64,000 bases of DNA from assembly GCF_025629245.1 (NCBI RefSeq), contig NZ_JANZXN010000014.1:376-64375 (forward strand), given 5' to 3'. Both the position numbers and the translations under genes were made by a program. The notes beneath the pieces were generated by a model. The model was not told where the DNA came from. It searched no databases and saw only the letters and a program-made list of their open reading frames with translations. The DNA is from Natronobiforma cellulositropha (GTDB lineage: Archaea; Halobacteriota; Halobacteria; Halobacteriales; Natrialbaceae). Each line of letters opens with the position of its first letter. The stretch's first letter is position 1. Shown piece after piece: positions 16,701-25,878 of this stretch.

Positions 16701-18043
16701 CCGACGGCCCGATTCTCGAGGTTACCGGTCTCGAGAAACACTACCCGATCCGGAAGGGGCTGTTGAACCGCGAGGTCGGCCGCATCAGGGCCGTCGACGG
16801 CGTCGACTTCTCGATCGATCACGGCGAGACGTTCGGTCTCGTCGGCGAGTCCGGCTGTGGGAAGTCGACGACTGCGGCCATGGTCCTCGGTCTCGAGGAA
16901 CCGACTGGGGGGACGGTTCGCTTCGACGGACGGGCGCTCGACGACCTGACCGGGCGAGAGAGACAGCGTTTCCGGCGCCGGACCGGGGCGGTCTTCCAGG
17001 ATCCGGACTCGAGTTTCGACCCCCGGATGACCGTCGGCGAGTCGGTCGCCGAACCGCTCGTCGTCAACGGACTCGCCGACCGCGAGCGACGCCGAGCGCG
17101 CGTCGAGGGCGTCCTCGAGCGCGTCGGACTGCGTGCGAGCGACGCCGACCGCTACCCACACGAGTTCAGCGGCGGCCAGAAACAGCGTCTCGCGCTCGCC
17201 CGTGCGCTCGTCACCGACCCGGACCTGCTGATCGCCGACGAACCGGTCTCCTCGCTCGACGTCTCGGTACAGGCGGACATCCTCTCGCTGTTGCGGACGC
17301 TCACCGAGCGCTTCGGCCTGAGCGTGCTGTTCATCAGTCACAACCTCGGGGTCGTCCGCTCGCTCTGTGATTCGATCGGCGTGATGTACCTGGGCGAACT
17401 CGTCGAGTGTGGACCCGCCGAGCGCCTGTTCGCAGACCTCTGCCACCCCTACACGCGTGCGCTGGTCTCCTCGATTCCCGTCCCGGACCCGACCCAGCGC
17501 GATAGCGGCCGCGTGCGCCTCACCGGCGACCTGCCGAGTCCCGCGAACCCGCCGCCTGGCTGTCGCTTCCACACGCGGTGTCCGGACGTCATCCAGCCCG
17601 AGGCTGTCGACCTCGAGGGGCGCCACTGGCGTCGACTCGTCGACGTGCTCCACCGGCTACGTACGCGTGAGGTCGATCCCGAAGCGATCCGCGACGCCGT
17701 CATCGTCAACGACCCGACCGTGAGCGATCCGGCGGCCGTCGACCGGGAGGCGTTCACGACCCGACTGCGCGCTGAGTTCGACCTGCCGCCGTCGCTCGCT
17801 GATGCCCACGCCGACCGAGCACTCGAGCACACCGCCAGCGCCCTCTACGACGGCGACCTCGACGGGGCGGCCGACCACCTCGCCACCGCGCTCGAGAGCG
17901 TCTGTCTGTGTGAGCGCCCGACACTCGAGCACCGCGACGGGCGCACAGGCCACCGCGTCGCCTGTCACCTGCTCGAGGATGCCGACCGGGCGTCACCTGC
18001 CGGTGGAGCGCCAGCCGAGAGTGAGCCACGGCCGCGGCGCTGA
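16697..18043 (+). CDS. ABC transporter ATPase (DppF type) with C-terminal insertion
   Basis: A 448-residue ATPase starting at GTG 16697. Walker A is GESGCGKST, signature SGGQKQRLALARAL, Walker B LLIADEPVSS and H-loop LFISHNLG. The oligopeptide C-terminal motif begins normally (GCRFHTRCPDVIQPE) but is followed by about 90 residues not found in bacterial DppF before the closing cysteine segment (TGHRVACHL). The inserted part is acidic and helical. It is the last gene of the operon. The insertion splits the C-terminal Cys cluster in sequence and may be a haloarchaeal addition. Confidence 0.88.
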   Translation: MTDGPILEVTGLEKHYPIRKGLLNREVGRIRAVDGVDFSIDHGETFGLVGESGCGKSTTAAMVLGLEEPTGGTVRFDGRALDDLTGRERQRFRRRTGAVFQDPDSSFDPRMTVGESVAEPLVVNGLADRERRRARVEGVLERVGLRASDADRYPHEFSGGQKQRLALARALVTDPDLLIADEPVSSLDVSVQADILSLLRTLTERFGLSVLFISHNLGVVRSLCDSIGVMYLGELVECGPAERLFADLCHPYTRALVSSIPVPDPTQRDSGRVRLTGDLPSPANPPPGCRFHTRCPDVIQPEAVDLEGRHWRRLVDVLHRLRTREVDPEAIRDAVIVNDPTVSDPAAVDREAFTTRLRAEFDLPPSLADAHADRALEHTASALYDGDLDGAADHLATALESVCLCERPTLEHRDGRTGHRVACHLLEDADRASPAGGAPAESEPRPRR

Positions 18044-18162
18044 GAGGCGTTCCACTCGAGAACAGGCGTGGACAGACGGGACAGCCATCGGATCGAGCGC
18101 CACCGGCGGGCTGCATCGAGGCGACGCCGAGTGGAGAACCAGTGAGTGTATCCAGGCCGCGT

Positions 18163-18732
18163 TCAATCGTCGCCGAACTCGTCGACGATCACGACCTCGC
18201 CGTCGACGACGTCGACGTTGATCAGCGTCTTGACGTGGTAGCCCGCGTCTTCGACTCTGTTCTCGCCGCCGGTCTTCTTGATGACGGCGACCGTATCGAC
18301 GACGACGGCACCGATCTCGTCGAGCGCTTCGAGCACCGCGGCGAGCGTCCCGCCGGTCGAGAGCACGTCGTCTAAGACGAGCACGCGCTCGCCCTCGCGG
18401 ACGTCGTTGATGTACATCTCGTTCTCGGAGTAGCCCGTCCGCTGGGAGATGGCGACCTCGCCCTCGAGTCCGTACTCGCGCTTTCGAATCACCGTCAGCG
18501 GAATGTCCGTCATCAACGAGACGGCCGTCGAGATGTGGATGCCCATCGCTGCGGGCGTGACGATCCGGTCGACTTCCTCGAGGTTCGCCTTTCGGGTGAT
18601 GCGGATGACGATCTCGCGAAGCAGCGTCGGCTCGAGTTTGGGAACGCCGTCACTGATCGGGTGGACGAAGTAGTGATAGCCGTTCTTCTCGATGATCGGC
18701 GCGTCGAGTAACGAGCGCTTCAGCTGATCCAT
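18163..18732 (-). CDS. hpt: Hypoxanthine/guanine phosphoribosyltransferase
   Basis: A 189-residue type I phosphoribosyltransferase starting [20 protein letters not shown]. The PRPP-binding motif is [13 protein letters not shown] around residues 124-136, and an aromatic-rich hood lies at the N-terminus ([14 protein letters not shown]). It recycles hypoxanthine or guanine to IMP/GMP using PRPP. Archaeal enzymes of this subgroup resemble adenine phosphoribosyltransferase, so base preference rests on family assignment. A longer frame upstream has no family similarity, so ATG 18732 is used. Confidence 0.88.
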   Translation of the reverse strand: MDQLKRSLLDAPIIEKNGYHYFVHPISDGVPKLEPTLLREIVIRITRKANLEEVDRIVTPAAMGIHISTAVSLMTDIPLTVIRKREYGLEGEVAISQRTGYSENEMYINDVREGERVLVLDDVLSTGGTLAAVLEALDEIGAVVVDTVAVIKKTGGENRVEDAGYHVKTLINVDVVDGEVVIVDEFGDD

Positions 18733-18824
18733 GCCGTGGGTGGTTCGGTGAGCGAGTAAAAGCTGACGGTCGCCGTCGCGTCGCCGACTGTACGCGTCGG
18801 TTGCCGCAACTGCCGGTCGTGGGT

Positions 18825-19397
18825 TCAGTCGTCCGTGCCGTAGCTCAACTCCGGCGGGTGGTCGCCGTGGCCCAGCCGCATGTTTCGCTCGTGGTAGATG
18901 TGTGCCGCGGCGGTCACGGTGAACGTGAAGGCGATGACCGTCGCCCACACCAGATCCGAGAGGACGGTCAGCGGATAGATTCCCATCCAGAGCGCCGCGA
19001 CCAGCGCACAGCTCACCGCACCCAGCGAGAGGTACAGCTCTCGCCAGGCGAACTCCCGGCCGGGAACGATCTCGAGGTAGATGCTGAGATCGGCGGCGCG
19101 GTCGGTCGCCTCGATGAGACCGCGGTCGGCGTCGAAGACGAGAATACCGGACTGATCCATCTTCGGGAGGTGCGTCTGCTGGAGCGTGGTGTAGACGCGC
19201 TTTCGCTGTTCGGGGGTCACCTCCTCGAGCGTCGTCTCGTACTCCCAGGCGGCGACCTGCTGGGCGAGATCACCCAGCTCGACCGCGCTGTCGTCCTGTT
19301 TCAGGTACTGGAGGACGTACCGACGGCGCTGATTGCGAAGTACCTCGAAGATGTCTCCTTTCGAGAGCGGTTCCGTCTGTGTGGGACTCTTCATCAC
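18825..19397 (-). CDS. DUF7344-type winged-helix protein with two membrane helices
   Basis: A 190-residue protein. Residues 10-110 form a winged-helix domain of the haloarchaeal DUF7344 type ([20 protein letters not shown], then [20 protein letters not shown]). Two transmembrane helices follow (about 125-145 and 150-170), then a short tail. This is the usual plan of membrane-linked haloarchaeal HTH proteins. The second Met is an alternative start. The target and signal are unknown. Confidence 0.78.
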   Translation of the reverse strand: MMKSPTQTEPLSKGDIFEVLRNQRRRYVLQYLKQDDSAVELGDLAQQVAAWEYETTLEEVTPEQRKRVYTTLQQTHLPKMDQSGILVFDADRGLIEATDRAADLSIYLEIVPGREFAWRELYLSLGAVSCALVAALWMGIYPLTVLSDLVWATVIAFTFTVTAAAHIYHERNMRLGHGDHPPELSYGTDD

Positions 19398-19640
19398 CTC
19401 TGTTCACCTCGATCTGCGTCCGAACGAGCCGCAGGTCCAACCCATTAATTCGTGTCAGGAACGCCTTCTATATAATTCTCGTGACCAACTCATCAGCCGA
19501 TTTGTAAATCATTACTCTGTTGGTAATAATTTATCGCTACCGGGAGACGGCGCCACGATGGCTGGCCGAATACACGTCACCTGATAGCCAACCGATGGCG
19601 TCGGTCGCGACGACCGCACGCATAGCTGACAGCTCTTCGA
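19398..19640. other. Intergenic region upstream of the DUF7344 gene
   Basis: About 240 bases with no ORF I trust. It is AT-rich for this genome (CTATATAATTC near 19470, TAATAATTTATCG near 19530), which fits a promoter region for the minus-strand gene, but no clear operator is visible. Confidence 0.4.
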
Positions 19641-20795
19641 CTACTCGAGGACGACCGCCACCGACGCCGCGACCTCGCGCGCCAGTCCCGCCTTCGTCCC
19701 CTCGTAGCGCGCCGCGTCGTTCGCGTGGACCAACAGCGCCCGCGTCCGGTCCTCGCCCATCACGCTCGCGTCGTTGGCGACGACGAACGCACAGCCGACG
19801 CGCTCGAGCACCCCGCGCGCCGCTTCGATCATCGCCGCCTCGTCGGCGCCGGTCTCGGCTTTGAAGCCGACGATCGCCAGGTTGGGGTGGCGCTCGCGCA
19901 CCGCATCGAGCAGTTTCGGCGTCGGCTCGAGTTCGAGCGTCAGCTCCTCACCCGAGCGGATCTTCTCCTCGTGCGCCTCGAGTGTGTAGTCGCTGATGGC
20001 GGCGACCGAGACCAGCGCGTCGGCGGCGGCACAGACCTCGACCGTCGCCTCCCGCATCTCCGCCTCGCTCTCGACGCGGCGGACGTCGGCGTAGGGCACC
20101 TCGCCGCCGTCGTGGACGAGCGTCACGTCCGCGCCGAGGACGTAACACGCCCGTGCGACCGCCCGCCCGGTCTTGCCCGACGAGCGGTTGGTCAGCACCC
20201 GAACCGGATCGACCGCCTCGCTGGTCGCCCCCGAGGTGACGACGACGTGTCGTCCCTCGAGCGGCCGTTCACCCACGGCGCGCGCGACGCCGGAACAGAT
20301 CGCCTCCTCGCTCGCGAGTTTCGCCTTCCCCTCCTCGAGCCGTGGCTCGACGAACTCGACGCCCCAGGACTCGACGCGCTCGAGTGCCTCGAGCACGCCC
20401 GGGTGGTCGTACATCGGTTCGTGCATCGCAGGGGCGATCACCACCGGGAGACCCGCGCCGAGCGCCGTCGTCGCCGTCGTCGTCACCGGCGTGTCGTCGA
20501 CCGCGGCCGCGATCTTGCCGACGGTGTTCGCCGTCGCGGGCGCGACCAGGAGCGCGTCCGCCCAGCCGTCGTAGCCACAGAGTTCGACGTGTTCGACCCG
20601 GCCCGTAATCTCCGTGACGACCGCCTCGCCGGTCGCGAACTCGAGCGCCCAGGGGTTGATGATCCCCTGCGAACTGTCGGTCGTGATGGCTCTGACCGAC
20701 GCTCCGTGTCGGCGCAGTTCGTGTGCGAGTTCGACCGTCTTCACCGCGGCGATCGACCCGGTGACGCCGAGTGCGACGTTGACTCCCTCGAGCAT
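19641..20795 (-). CDS. coaBC: Bifunctional phosphopantothenoylcysteine decarboxylase / phosphopantothenate-cysteine ligase
   Basis: A 384-residue protein. The N-terminal flavoprotein domain (CoaC, residues 1-175) has GVTGSIAAVKTVELAHELRR, the active-site region LLVAPATANTVGKIA and the substrate-recognition PAMHEPMY loop. The C-terminal CoaB domain begins about residue 185 with VVVTSGATSEAVDPVRVLTN and contains ALVSVAAISDY and IVGFKAET. It catalyses the two central steps of coenzyme A synthesis. It stands alone on the minus strand. Confidence 0.93.
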   Translation of the reverse strand: MLEGVNVALGVTGSIAAVKTVELAHELRRHGASVRAITTDSSQGIINPWALEFATGEAVVTEITGRVEHVELCGYDGWADALLVAPATANTVGKIAAAVDDTPVTTTATTALGAGLPVVIAPAMHEPMYDHPGVLEALERVESWGVEFVEPRLEEGKAKLASEEAICSGVARAVGERPLEGRHVVVTSGATSEAVDPVRVLTNRSSGKTGRAVARACYVLGADVTLVHDGGEVPYADVRRVESEAEMREATVEVCAAADALVSVAAISDYTLEAHEEKIRSGEELTLELEPTPKLLDAVRERHPNLAIVGFKAETGADEAAMIEAARGVLERVGCAFVVANDASVMGEDRTRALLVHANDAARYEGTKAGLAREVAASVAVVLE

Positions 20796-20842
20796 TCGCC
20801 TCTCGGTAGGAGAGTCAGCGGTTTAGGGGTATGGATTGGGAC

Positions 20843-21214
20843 TCACTCGGCCGCCGACCGGCCAACGAGGACGAGCACGACGAGCGAGAAGAGCGCCATG
20901 ATCGCCTGCGAGACCGCGGCAACGGGCCGGTCGACGTCGCCGCCAGTTGCGAGCGAGATCACGTCGGTAATGCCCTGGAAACTGCCGACGAGACCGAGCA
21001 GCGCCAGCACACCCAGGCCGTAGACGGCGACCGCGCGCCGGTCGGTGTTCCGTCCCACCTGTCCGAGCGCGACGAACGCCACGCCGAAGATCGACGGGAT
21101 GAGTGCCGTCGCGCTCGCGAAGTCAGAGAGTGCGTAGGCAACCACGCCGAGTACGACCAGGGCGGTACCGATGGCGATCCCCGCGGTGTACGTCGTGTCG
21201 TCGATGTCGCTCAT
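20843..21214 (-). CDS. Small conserved membrane protein, four helices
   Basis: A 123-residue protein with four hydrophobic segments (about residues 10-28, 34-52, 63-80, 98-118) and short loops, starting MSDIDDTTYTAGIAIGTALV. No catalytic residues or known domain are recognised. Proteins like this are common and poorly described in haloarchaea. Confidence 0.7.
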   Translation of the reverse strand: MSDIDDTTYTAGIAIGTALVVLGVVAYALSDFASATALIPSIFGVAFVALGQVGRNTDRRAVAVYGLGVLALLGLVGSFQGITDVISLATGGDVDRPVAAVSQAIMALFSLVVLVLVGRSAAE

Positions 21215-21332
21215 ATCGCATCTCTTGACCTAGCAGACGAGTATAGCTTTCGCTCGCTCTCGACGGCTGTTCTCACACCCTCACACGAGCCTCGCGCTCG
21301 CTCGAGTGCGTCCACCGAACCTCGCCCCGTTA

Positions 21333-22064
21333 CTACTCGACGCTCGGGTGCATCGTGGGTTCGTCCTCGAGCGGGTCGGCGAAGCGCTCGAGGACCGTCT
21401 CCCGGGCGCGCTCGTCGCGGGAACGACGCTCCTCGTCGTCGATCTCTTCGATCGCCGGCGGCACCTCCCGGCCGCGGCCGGTGAAGTAGCCCTCCGGGGC
21501 GACCCAGTCGTGGTAGAAGGGCGTCCCCGAGTCGTGGATCACCGCGAGACCGACCTTCGCGCCGTGGCCCGCGGAGACGACCGTCTGGTGTGGCTCGCCC
21601 GCGATCCGTCCGGCGGCGTACACCCCGTCGACGCCCGTCCGCCCGGTCTCGTCGACCTCGAGGAAGTACTTGCTCCCGGCCTGGCGGCGTTCGACGCCGA
21701 GACCGACGAGGTACTCGCTGTCTGGCCAGGAGGCCGCGACGACACGCCGGGCCGTCAGCGGGTCGCCACCGTCGGTTTCGACGGCGAACCCCGCCTCGGG
21801 GTCGTCCGCCTCGAGCGCGCTCACCTCGCTCACCCGTCCCAACTCGAGTGTCGCCCCCGCCGTCGCCGCCTGCTCGCGGACCAACTCGAGGTAGCGTCTG
21901 GCGTCGACGCCGTCGGGAAAGCCGGGGTAGTTCTCGAGGCTGGCGTTCCGTGCGAGGATCGACTCGCCGCCGTCGACGACGACCGTCTCGAGTCCGGCGC
22001 GGGCGGTGAAGATGGCGCTCGCGAGACCCGCGACGCCACCGCCGACGATGCATACGTCTCTCAT
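21333..22064 (-). CDS. FAD-dependent oxidoreductase of the thioredoxin-reductase superfamily, short form
   Basis: A 243-residue flavoprotein starting at ATG 22064 (MRDVCIVGGGVAGLASAIFT) with a complete dinucleotide-binding GxGxxG motif and the second FAD motif GVYAAGRIAGEPHQTV. It is shorter than thioredoxin reductase (about 320 residues): the NAD(P)-binding domain and the CxxC redox pair are absent. It may accept electrons differently or act as an oxidase; the partner is unknown. An upstream frame extension has no family similarity. Confidence 0.75.
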   Translation of the reverse strand: MRDVCIVGGGVAGLASAIFTARAGLETVVVDGGESILARNASLENYPGFPDGVDARRYLELVREQAATAGATLELGRVSEVSALEADDPEAGFAVETDGGDPLTARRVVAASWPDSEYLVGLGVERRQAGSKYFLEVDETGRTGVDGVYAAGRIAGEPHQTVVSAGHGAKVGLAVIHDSGTPFYHDWVAPEGYFTGRGREVPPAIEEIDDEERRSRDERARETVLERFADPLEDEPTMHPSVE

Positions 22065-22170
22065 GGTGTCCCGTTGTGCGGGCGTGGTATTCAAACGTGG
22101 TGGGTTCCCACCGGGACCGTGGTGCGTCCCCGCTCGAGATGGAGGGGGAGTCACCCGGCCGCTCGAGCGC

Positions 22171-23733
22171 TTACAGGCTCTCGAAGAGCGCTACGACGTC
22201 ACCGAAGCCGACACTGCCGCTCCCGGAGAAGTCGAAGGCGTCGACGTTCCCCTGGACCGCTGGCTCGTCGAGGTGTTCGAAGAAGACGACGACGTCGTCG
22301 CTGTCGAGTCGTCCGTTGCCGTTCAGGTCACGGTAGAGACCGTCCCCGTCGACGTCGCGTGCGGTGTACTCGCCGACCTCGATGCCGTCGTCCTCGCTCT
22401 CTCCTGCATCCTCGAGTTCGACCACCCGTCCGAGAAACAGCACGGTGTTCGTCTCGCGGTGGCGGATGAGAAACAGGAACGGCCGGTCGGCGACGAACTC
22501 GAACGCCGGGGCTGGCGGCTCAGACTCGTCGCCGACGATGACGGCCGTCGCCGCTGCGGCCTCCGTTCCGAACTCGTCGACGCCGATGAACGTCTGCTGG
22601 AAGACGTCGTCGATGTAGAGCGTGTGGTCGTCCCCCTCGAAGTCTTCGGGCATCTCGTCCTCGTCGACCATCCCCGAGAAGTTCGCCGTCGACGGTTCGA
22701 AGGCGGCTTCGACGCCGAGCGCCTCGAGCGTCTCGACGAGCGAGAAGTCCGATTCGAAGGAGAACTGAGGGAGCGAGACGCTCCCGTAGGTCGGCTCGAG
22801 TGCCTCGAGCATCGTCTCGAGCGTCGCCCCGTCGAGCGACGCCTCGACCGCCTCGAACTCGCCTTCGGGTGGGAGGAGACAGACCATGTCGACCTCTTCG
22901 CCCGCGTACGGCAACGAGACCACCTGTGTGCCGTCGACCTCGGCGTAGGGGAGGCGTTCGGTCTCGGCGTGGTGCATCAGCTTCGCCGTCACCGTCTCGC
23001 CGGTGAGCGTCGTGAACGGTGCCTCGGCGGTCAACTCCTCGAAGAACGGCCGCTGCCAGTCGGCTGCGAAGTAGACCGCGTTCGTCAGCACGAGTCGGGT
23101 GAGTTCGTCGAGACTCCCCTGCGGGAGGAGGTCCTCGATTCGCTCTTCGGTCTGCGCTTCGACCCAGGCGTTGATCTCCTCGCGGGCGGCTTCGGGGTCC
23201 GCCCCGTAGTCGACCTCGTTCATCCCGGCACCGTAGTGTGTCGAGAGGCGCTCGAGGAACGCCTCCGAGAACGGGTAGCCCGCCTGGCCCCAGAGCGCGT
23301 TCGCCGTGCTGAGCGAGAGTTCTCCCGGCGGTGCTACCTCGTCGTCCCAGTCTTCGCCGCTGCTTTCTTCGTCGTCCGTCGACACCGACTCGAGGAGGTC
23401 GTCTAGCTGGCCGTAGACGGCGTGGAGTTCGTCCTGCTCGTAGGGGAATCGGAGCGCGTCGGCGAGTTCGATCTCGGTCTCTCCGCGCGCACCGGCCCAG
23501 GTCATCGCGAGGGCGATCGAGGCGCTGTACGGCGACACCAGCAGGTTCGCTCCGGGGTCTTCGGCCACCAGTTCGTGGTGGACATCGAGACCGAAGGCGC
23601 TCACGGACGCGCCAAGTTCGCCCACCGTAGCGGAGCCACTCGAGCCCTCCGTTGCCGTCGCGTAACTCGAGAGGAACAGTCCGACCAGTGCGGCCGACGA
23701 TCCGGACAGTACCCGTCGTCGGTTTAATTCCAT
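22171..23733 (-). CDS. Serpin-family protease inhibitor with C-terminal dockerin-like tail
   Basis: A 520-residue secreted protein. An N-terminal signal-like segment (residues 1-28, NRRRVLSGSSAALVGLFLSS, a Tat-like start) is followed by a full serpin domain (about 40-440). Serpin marks include LVSPYSASIALAMTWAGARG, LVLTNAVYFAADW, VSLPQFSFESD and the hinge GTEAAAATAV (389-398), whose small residues are those of inhibitory serpins. The reactive loop after the hinge is acidic and proline-rich, and the domain closes with PFLFLIRHRETNTVLFLGRV. The last 60 residues hold two Asp/Gly-rich calcium-binding repeats (DVDGDG...DLNGNGRLD and FDFSGSGSVGFGD) like a type I dockerin. Likely role: inhibiting extracellular serine proteases. 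Confidence 0.85.
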   Translation of the reverse strand: MELNRRRVLSGSSAALVGLFLSSYATATEGSSGSATVGELGASVSAFGLDVHHELVAEDPGANLLVSPYSASIALAMTWAGARGETEIELADALRFPYEQDELHAVYGQLDDLLESVSTDDEESSGEDWDDEVAPPGELSLSTANALWGQAGYPFSEAFLERLSTHYGAGMNEVDYGADPEAAREEINAWVEAQTEERIEDLLPQGSLDELTRLVLTNAVYFAADWQRPFFEELTAEAPFTTLTGETVTAKLMHHAETERLPYAEVDGTQVVSLPYAGEEVDMVCLLPPEGEFEAVEASLDGATLETMLEALEPTYGSVSLPQFSFESDFSLVETLEALGVEAAFEPSTANFSGMVDEDEMPEDFEGDDHTLYIDDVFQQTFIGVDEFGTEAAAATAVIVGDESEPPAPAFEFVADRPFLFLIRHRETNTVLFLGRVVELEDAGESEDDGIEVGEYTARDVDGDGLYRDLNGNGRLDSDDVVVFFEHLDEPAVQGNVDAFDFSGSGSVGFGDVVALFESL

Positions 23734-23877
23734 GACTCGTTGTTGATTTTAACCCCACATAACTGTTCGGGGATTGTCTGTTTCGGTGGATGATCACTCC
23801 CCGGTTCCCGACCCAGCGACGGACGGCTGTGGACCCCGATAGCAATCCTTACAGTCGACTCGAGTCATAGCGAACGC

Positions 23878-24399
23878 GTGGATAGAATCGTCCTCAGCAC
23901 GGTCGTCTACCGCACCCCCGAGGAGACCTTTCCCTACCTGTCTGCGTTCGAGCGCTACCCTCACTACGCCGAGCACCTCGAGTCGGTCACCGCCCGCGGC
24001 GATGGGGGTCCCGGCACCGAGTACGACCTGCGCCTGGCCTGGTGGAAACTCCACTACACGGCCTACTCGAGGGTGACGGCGATCGAGGAGCCGACCTCGC
24101 TGCGCTGGGAGTTACGGAAGAACCTCGACGCCGAAGGTGAGTGGCGGATCGAACCCGAACCCGAGGCGGCCCCCGAGGACGAGGAGACGGCGAGTCGGAT
24201 CTACTTCTCGGCGAGTTACGACCCGCACTCGGCGAACGAGGACGCCATCTCGCTCCCCCGGTTCGTCTCGCTCGACTGGGCGATTCGGAAACTCCGCCCG
24301 CGGCTGCTCGCCGAGGCCGAGCGCGTCGTCCGCCGCCTCGTCGCCGACGTGGAAGGCACGCCTCGGGACGTCGAACTGGTCGTCCACGAATCGCCCTGA
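23878..24399 (+). CDS. SRPBCC (START/polyketide-cyclase-like) family protein
   Basis: A 173-residue protein from GTG 23878. It has the hydrophobic-ligand fold pattern of SRPBCC proteins: STVVYRTPEETFPYLSAFER at the start, a central strand YDLRLAWWKLHYTAYSRVTA, and a long C-terminal helix (LRPRLLAEAERVVRRLVADV). It has no catalytic motif, and the ligand cannot be inferred. It is followed after 86 bp by the trkA-type gene. Confidence 0.75.
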   Translation: MDRIVLSTVVYRTPEETFPYLSAFERYPHYAEHLESVTARGDGGPGTEYDLRLAWWKLHYTAYSRVTAIEEPTSLRWELRKNLDAEGEWRIEPEPEAAPEDEETASRIYFSASYDPHSANEDAISLPRFVSLDWAIRKLRPRLLAEAERVVRRLVADVEGTPRDVELVVHESP

Positions 24400-24485
24400 C
24401 CCGTTCGAATCTCCTCTCTGGCACCTGATGGCAACTCACTTAGCGCTCGCCCGAGAACGACGGCTATGCAACGGGTGACCCGCTC

Positions 24486-25823
24486 GTGTACGTGATCGTC
24501 GTCGGTGCGGGGGAGGTCGGCTCGAACATCGCCGCCAGCCTCGCAGACGACCACGACGTCGTCGTCGTCGACCAGGACTCCGCACGCGTCGAGGCGATCA
24601 CCTACTCGCTCGACGTGCTCGCACTCGAGGGTGACGGCACCTCGCTCTCGACGCTCGAGGAGGCCGGTGTCGAAAAGGCCGACATGGTGATCGCGAGTAC
24701 CGACCGCGACGAGACCAACATCGTCGTCTGCGGGACGGCGAAGACGGTCGACGATCCGTTCACCATCGCCCGGGTGAAGAAGACGGACTTCCTCGAGACG
24801 TGGACCCGCTCGAACACCGCCTTCGGCGTCGACTTCATGGTCTGTACGGACCTCCACACCGCCGAGGCGGTGGTCAGAATCACCGGCTTGCCGGGCGCAC
24901 ACGACGTCGACACCTTCGCCAACGGGCTGGTCCACATGGCCGAGTTCGAAGTCGACGAGGAGAGTCCGATCGCCGGCCATACCGTCTTCGAAGCCGACCG
25001 CTTCGAGTCGCTGACGTTCGCCGCACTCATCCGACCCGACGACATCGTCATCCCACGCGGTGACACCATCATCCAGCCCGAAGACAACGTCGTCGTCATC
25101 GGGAGCCCCGAGAGCGTCCGCGGCTTCGCCGGCTCGCTCACCCCGGAGCCGACGCTCGAGCAGGCGAACGAGATCGTGATCGTCGGCGGCGGCGAGATCG
25201 GCTACCAGACCGCCCGCCTCTTCGAAGAAGAGGGACTCTCACCACGGCTGATCGAACGCGACCACGACCGCGCACGAAAACTCGCAGAGACGCTCCCGAA
25301 CACGCTCGTCTTAGAGAGCGACGCGACCGACATCGACTTCCTCGTCCGCGAACACGTCGACGAGAGCGACATCGTCGTCGCCGCCCTCGACAGCGACGAG
25401 AAGAACCTCCTGGTGAGCTTACTCGCCAAACGTATCGGCGTCGACCGCACCGTCGCCGTCGTCGAGTTCGGCGAGTACGTCGACCTCTTCGAGACCGTCG
25501 GCGTCGATGTCGCCGTCAACCCCAGAGTCGTCACCGCCGAAGAGATCACCCGCTTCACCCGGAAAGAACACACCGAAAACGTCGCCATCCTCGAGTCCGA
25601 CCGCGCCGAAGTGCTCGAGATCGAAGTCGACCGCGACAGCGTCCTCTTCGGCAACCGCATCATGGACGCGATGGCCGACCTCCCCGACGCCATCGTCATC
25701 GGCGCGATCACCCGCGACGGTGAGCTGATCACCCCGCGCGGCGAAACCGTCGTCGAACTCGGCGATCACGTCGTCGTCTTCGTCGACACCGAGGTGCTCG
25801 AGGCGGCGGCCGACGCGCTGTGA
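24486..25823 (+). CDS. trkA: Trk potassium-uptake system NAD-binding protein (TrkA, double)
   Basis: A 445-residue cytoplasmic protein from GTG 24486. It has two RCK units: Rossmann NAD-binding domains starting at IVVGAGEVGSNIAASLADDH and IVIVGGGEIGYQTARLFEEE, each followed by a TrkA-C domain (about 135-220 and 360-445). Such proteins gate a TrkH-type potassium transporter in response to NADH/NAD or ATP. No trkH gene is in the window, so its membrane partner lies elsewhere. Potassium uptake is central to salt-in osmoadaptation. Confidence 0.92.
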   Translation: MYVIVVGAGEVGSNIAASLADDHDVVVVDQDSARVEAITYSLDVLALEGDGTSLSTLEEAGVEKADMVIASTDRDETNIVVCGTAKTVDDPFTIARVKKTDFLETWTRSNTAFGVDFMVCTDLHTAEAVVRITGLPGAHDVDTFANGLVHMAEFEVDEESPIAGHTVFEADRFESLTFAALIRPDDIVIPRGDTIIQPEDNVVVIGSPESVRGFAGSLTPEPTLEQANEIVIVGGGEIGYQTARLFEEEGLSPRLIERDHDRARKLAETLPNTLVLESDATDIDFLVREHVDESDIVVAALDSDEKNLLVSLLAKRIGVDRTVAVVEFGEYVDLFETVGVDVAVNPRVVTAEEITRFTRKEHTENVAILESDRAEVLEIEVDRDSVLFGNRIMDAMADLPDAIVIGAITRDGELITPRGETVVELGDHVVVFVDTEVLEAAADAL

Positions 25824-25878
25824 GCCGAGGTCGGCGTGGCGTGGCTCGAGGCCAGTTCCTGCCGCTCGAGTGGCCGTT

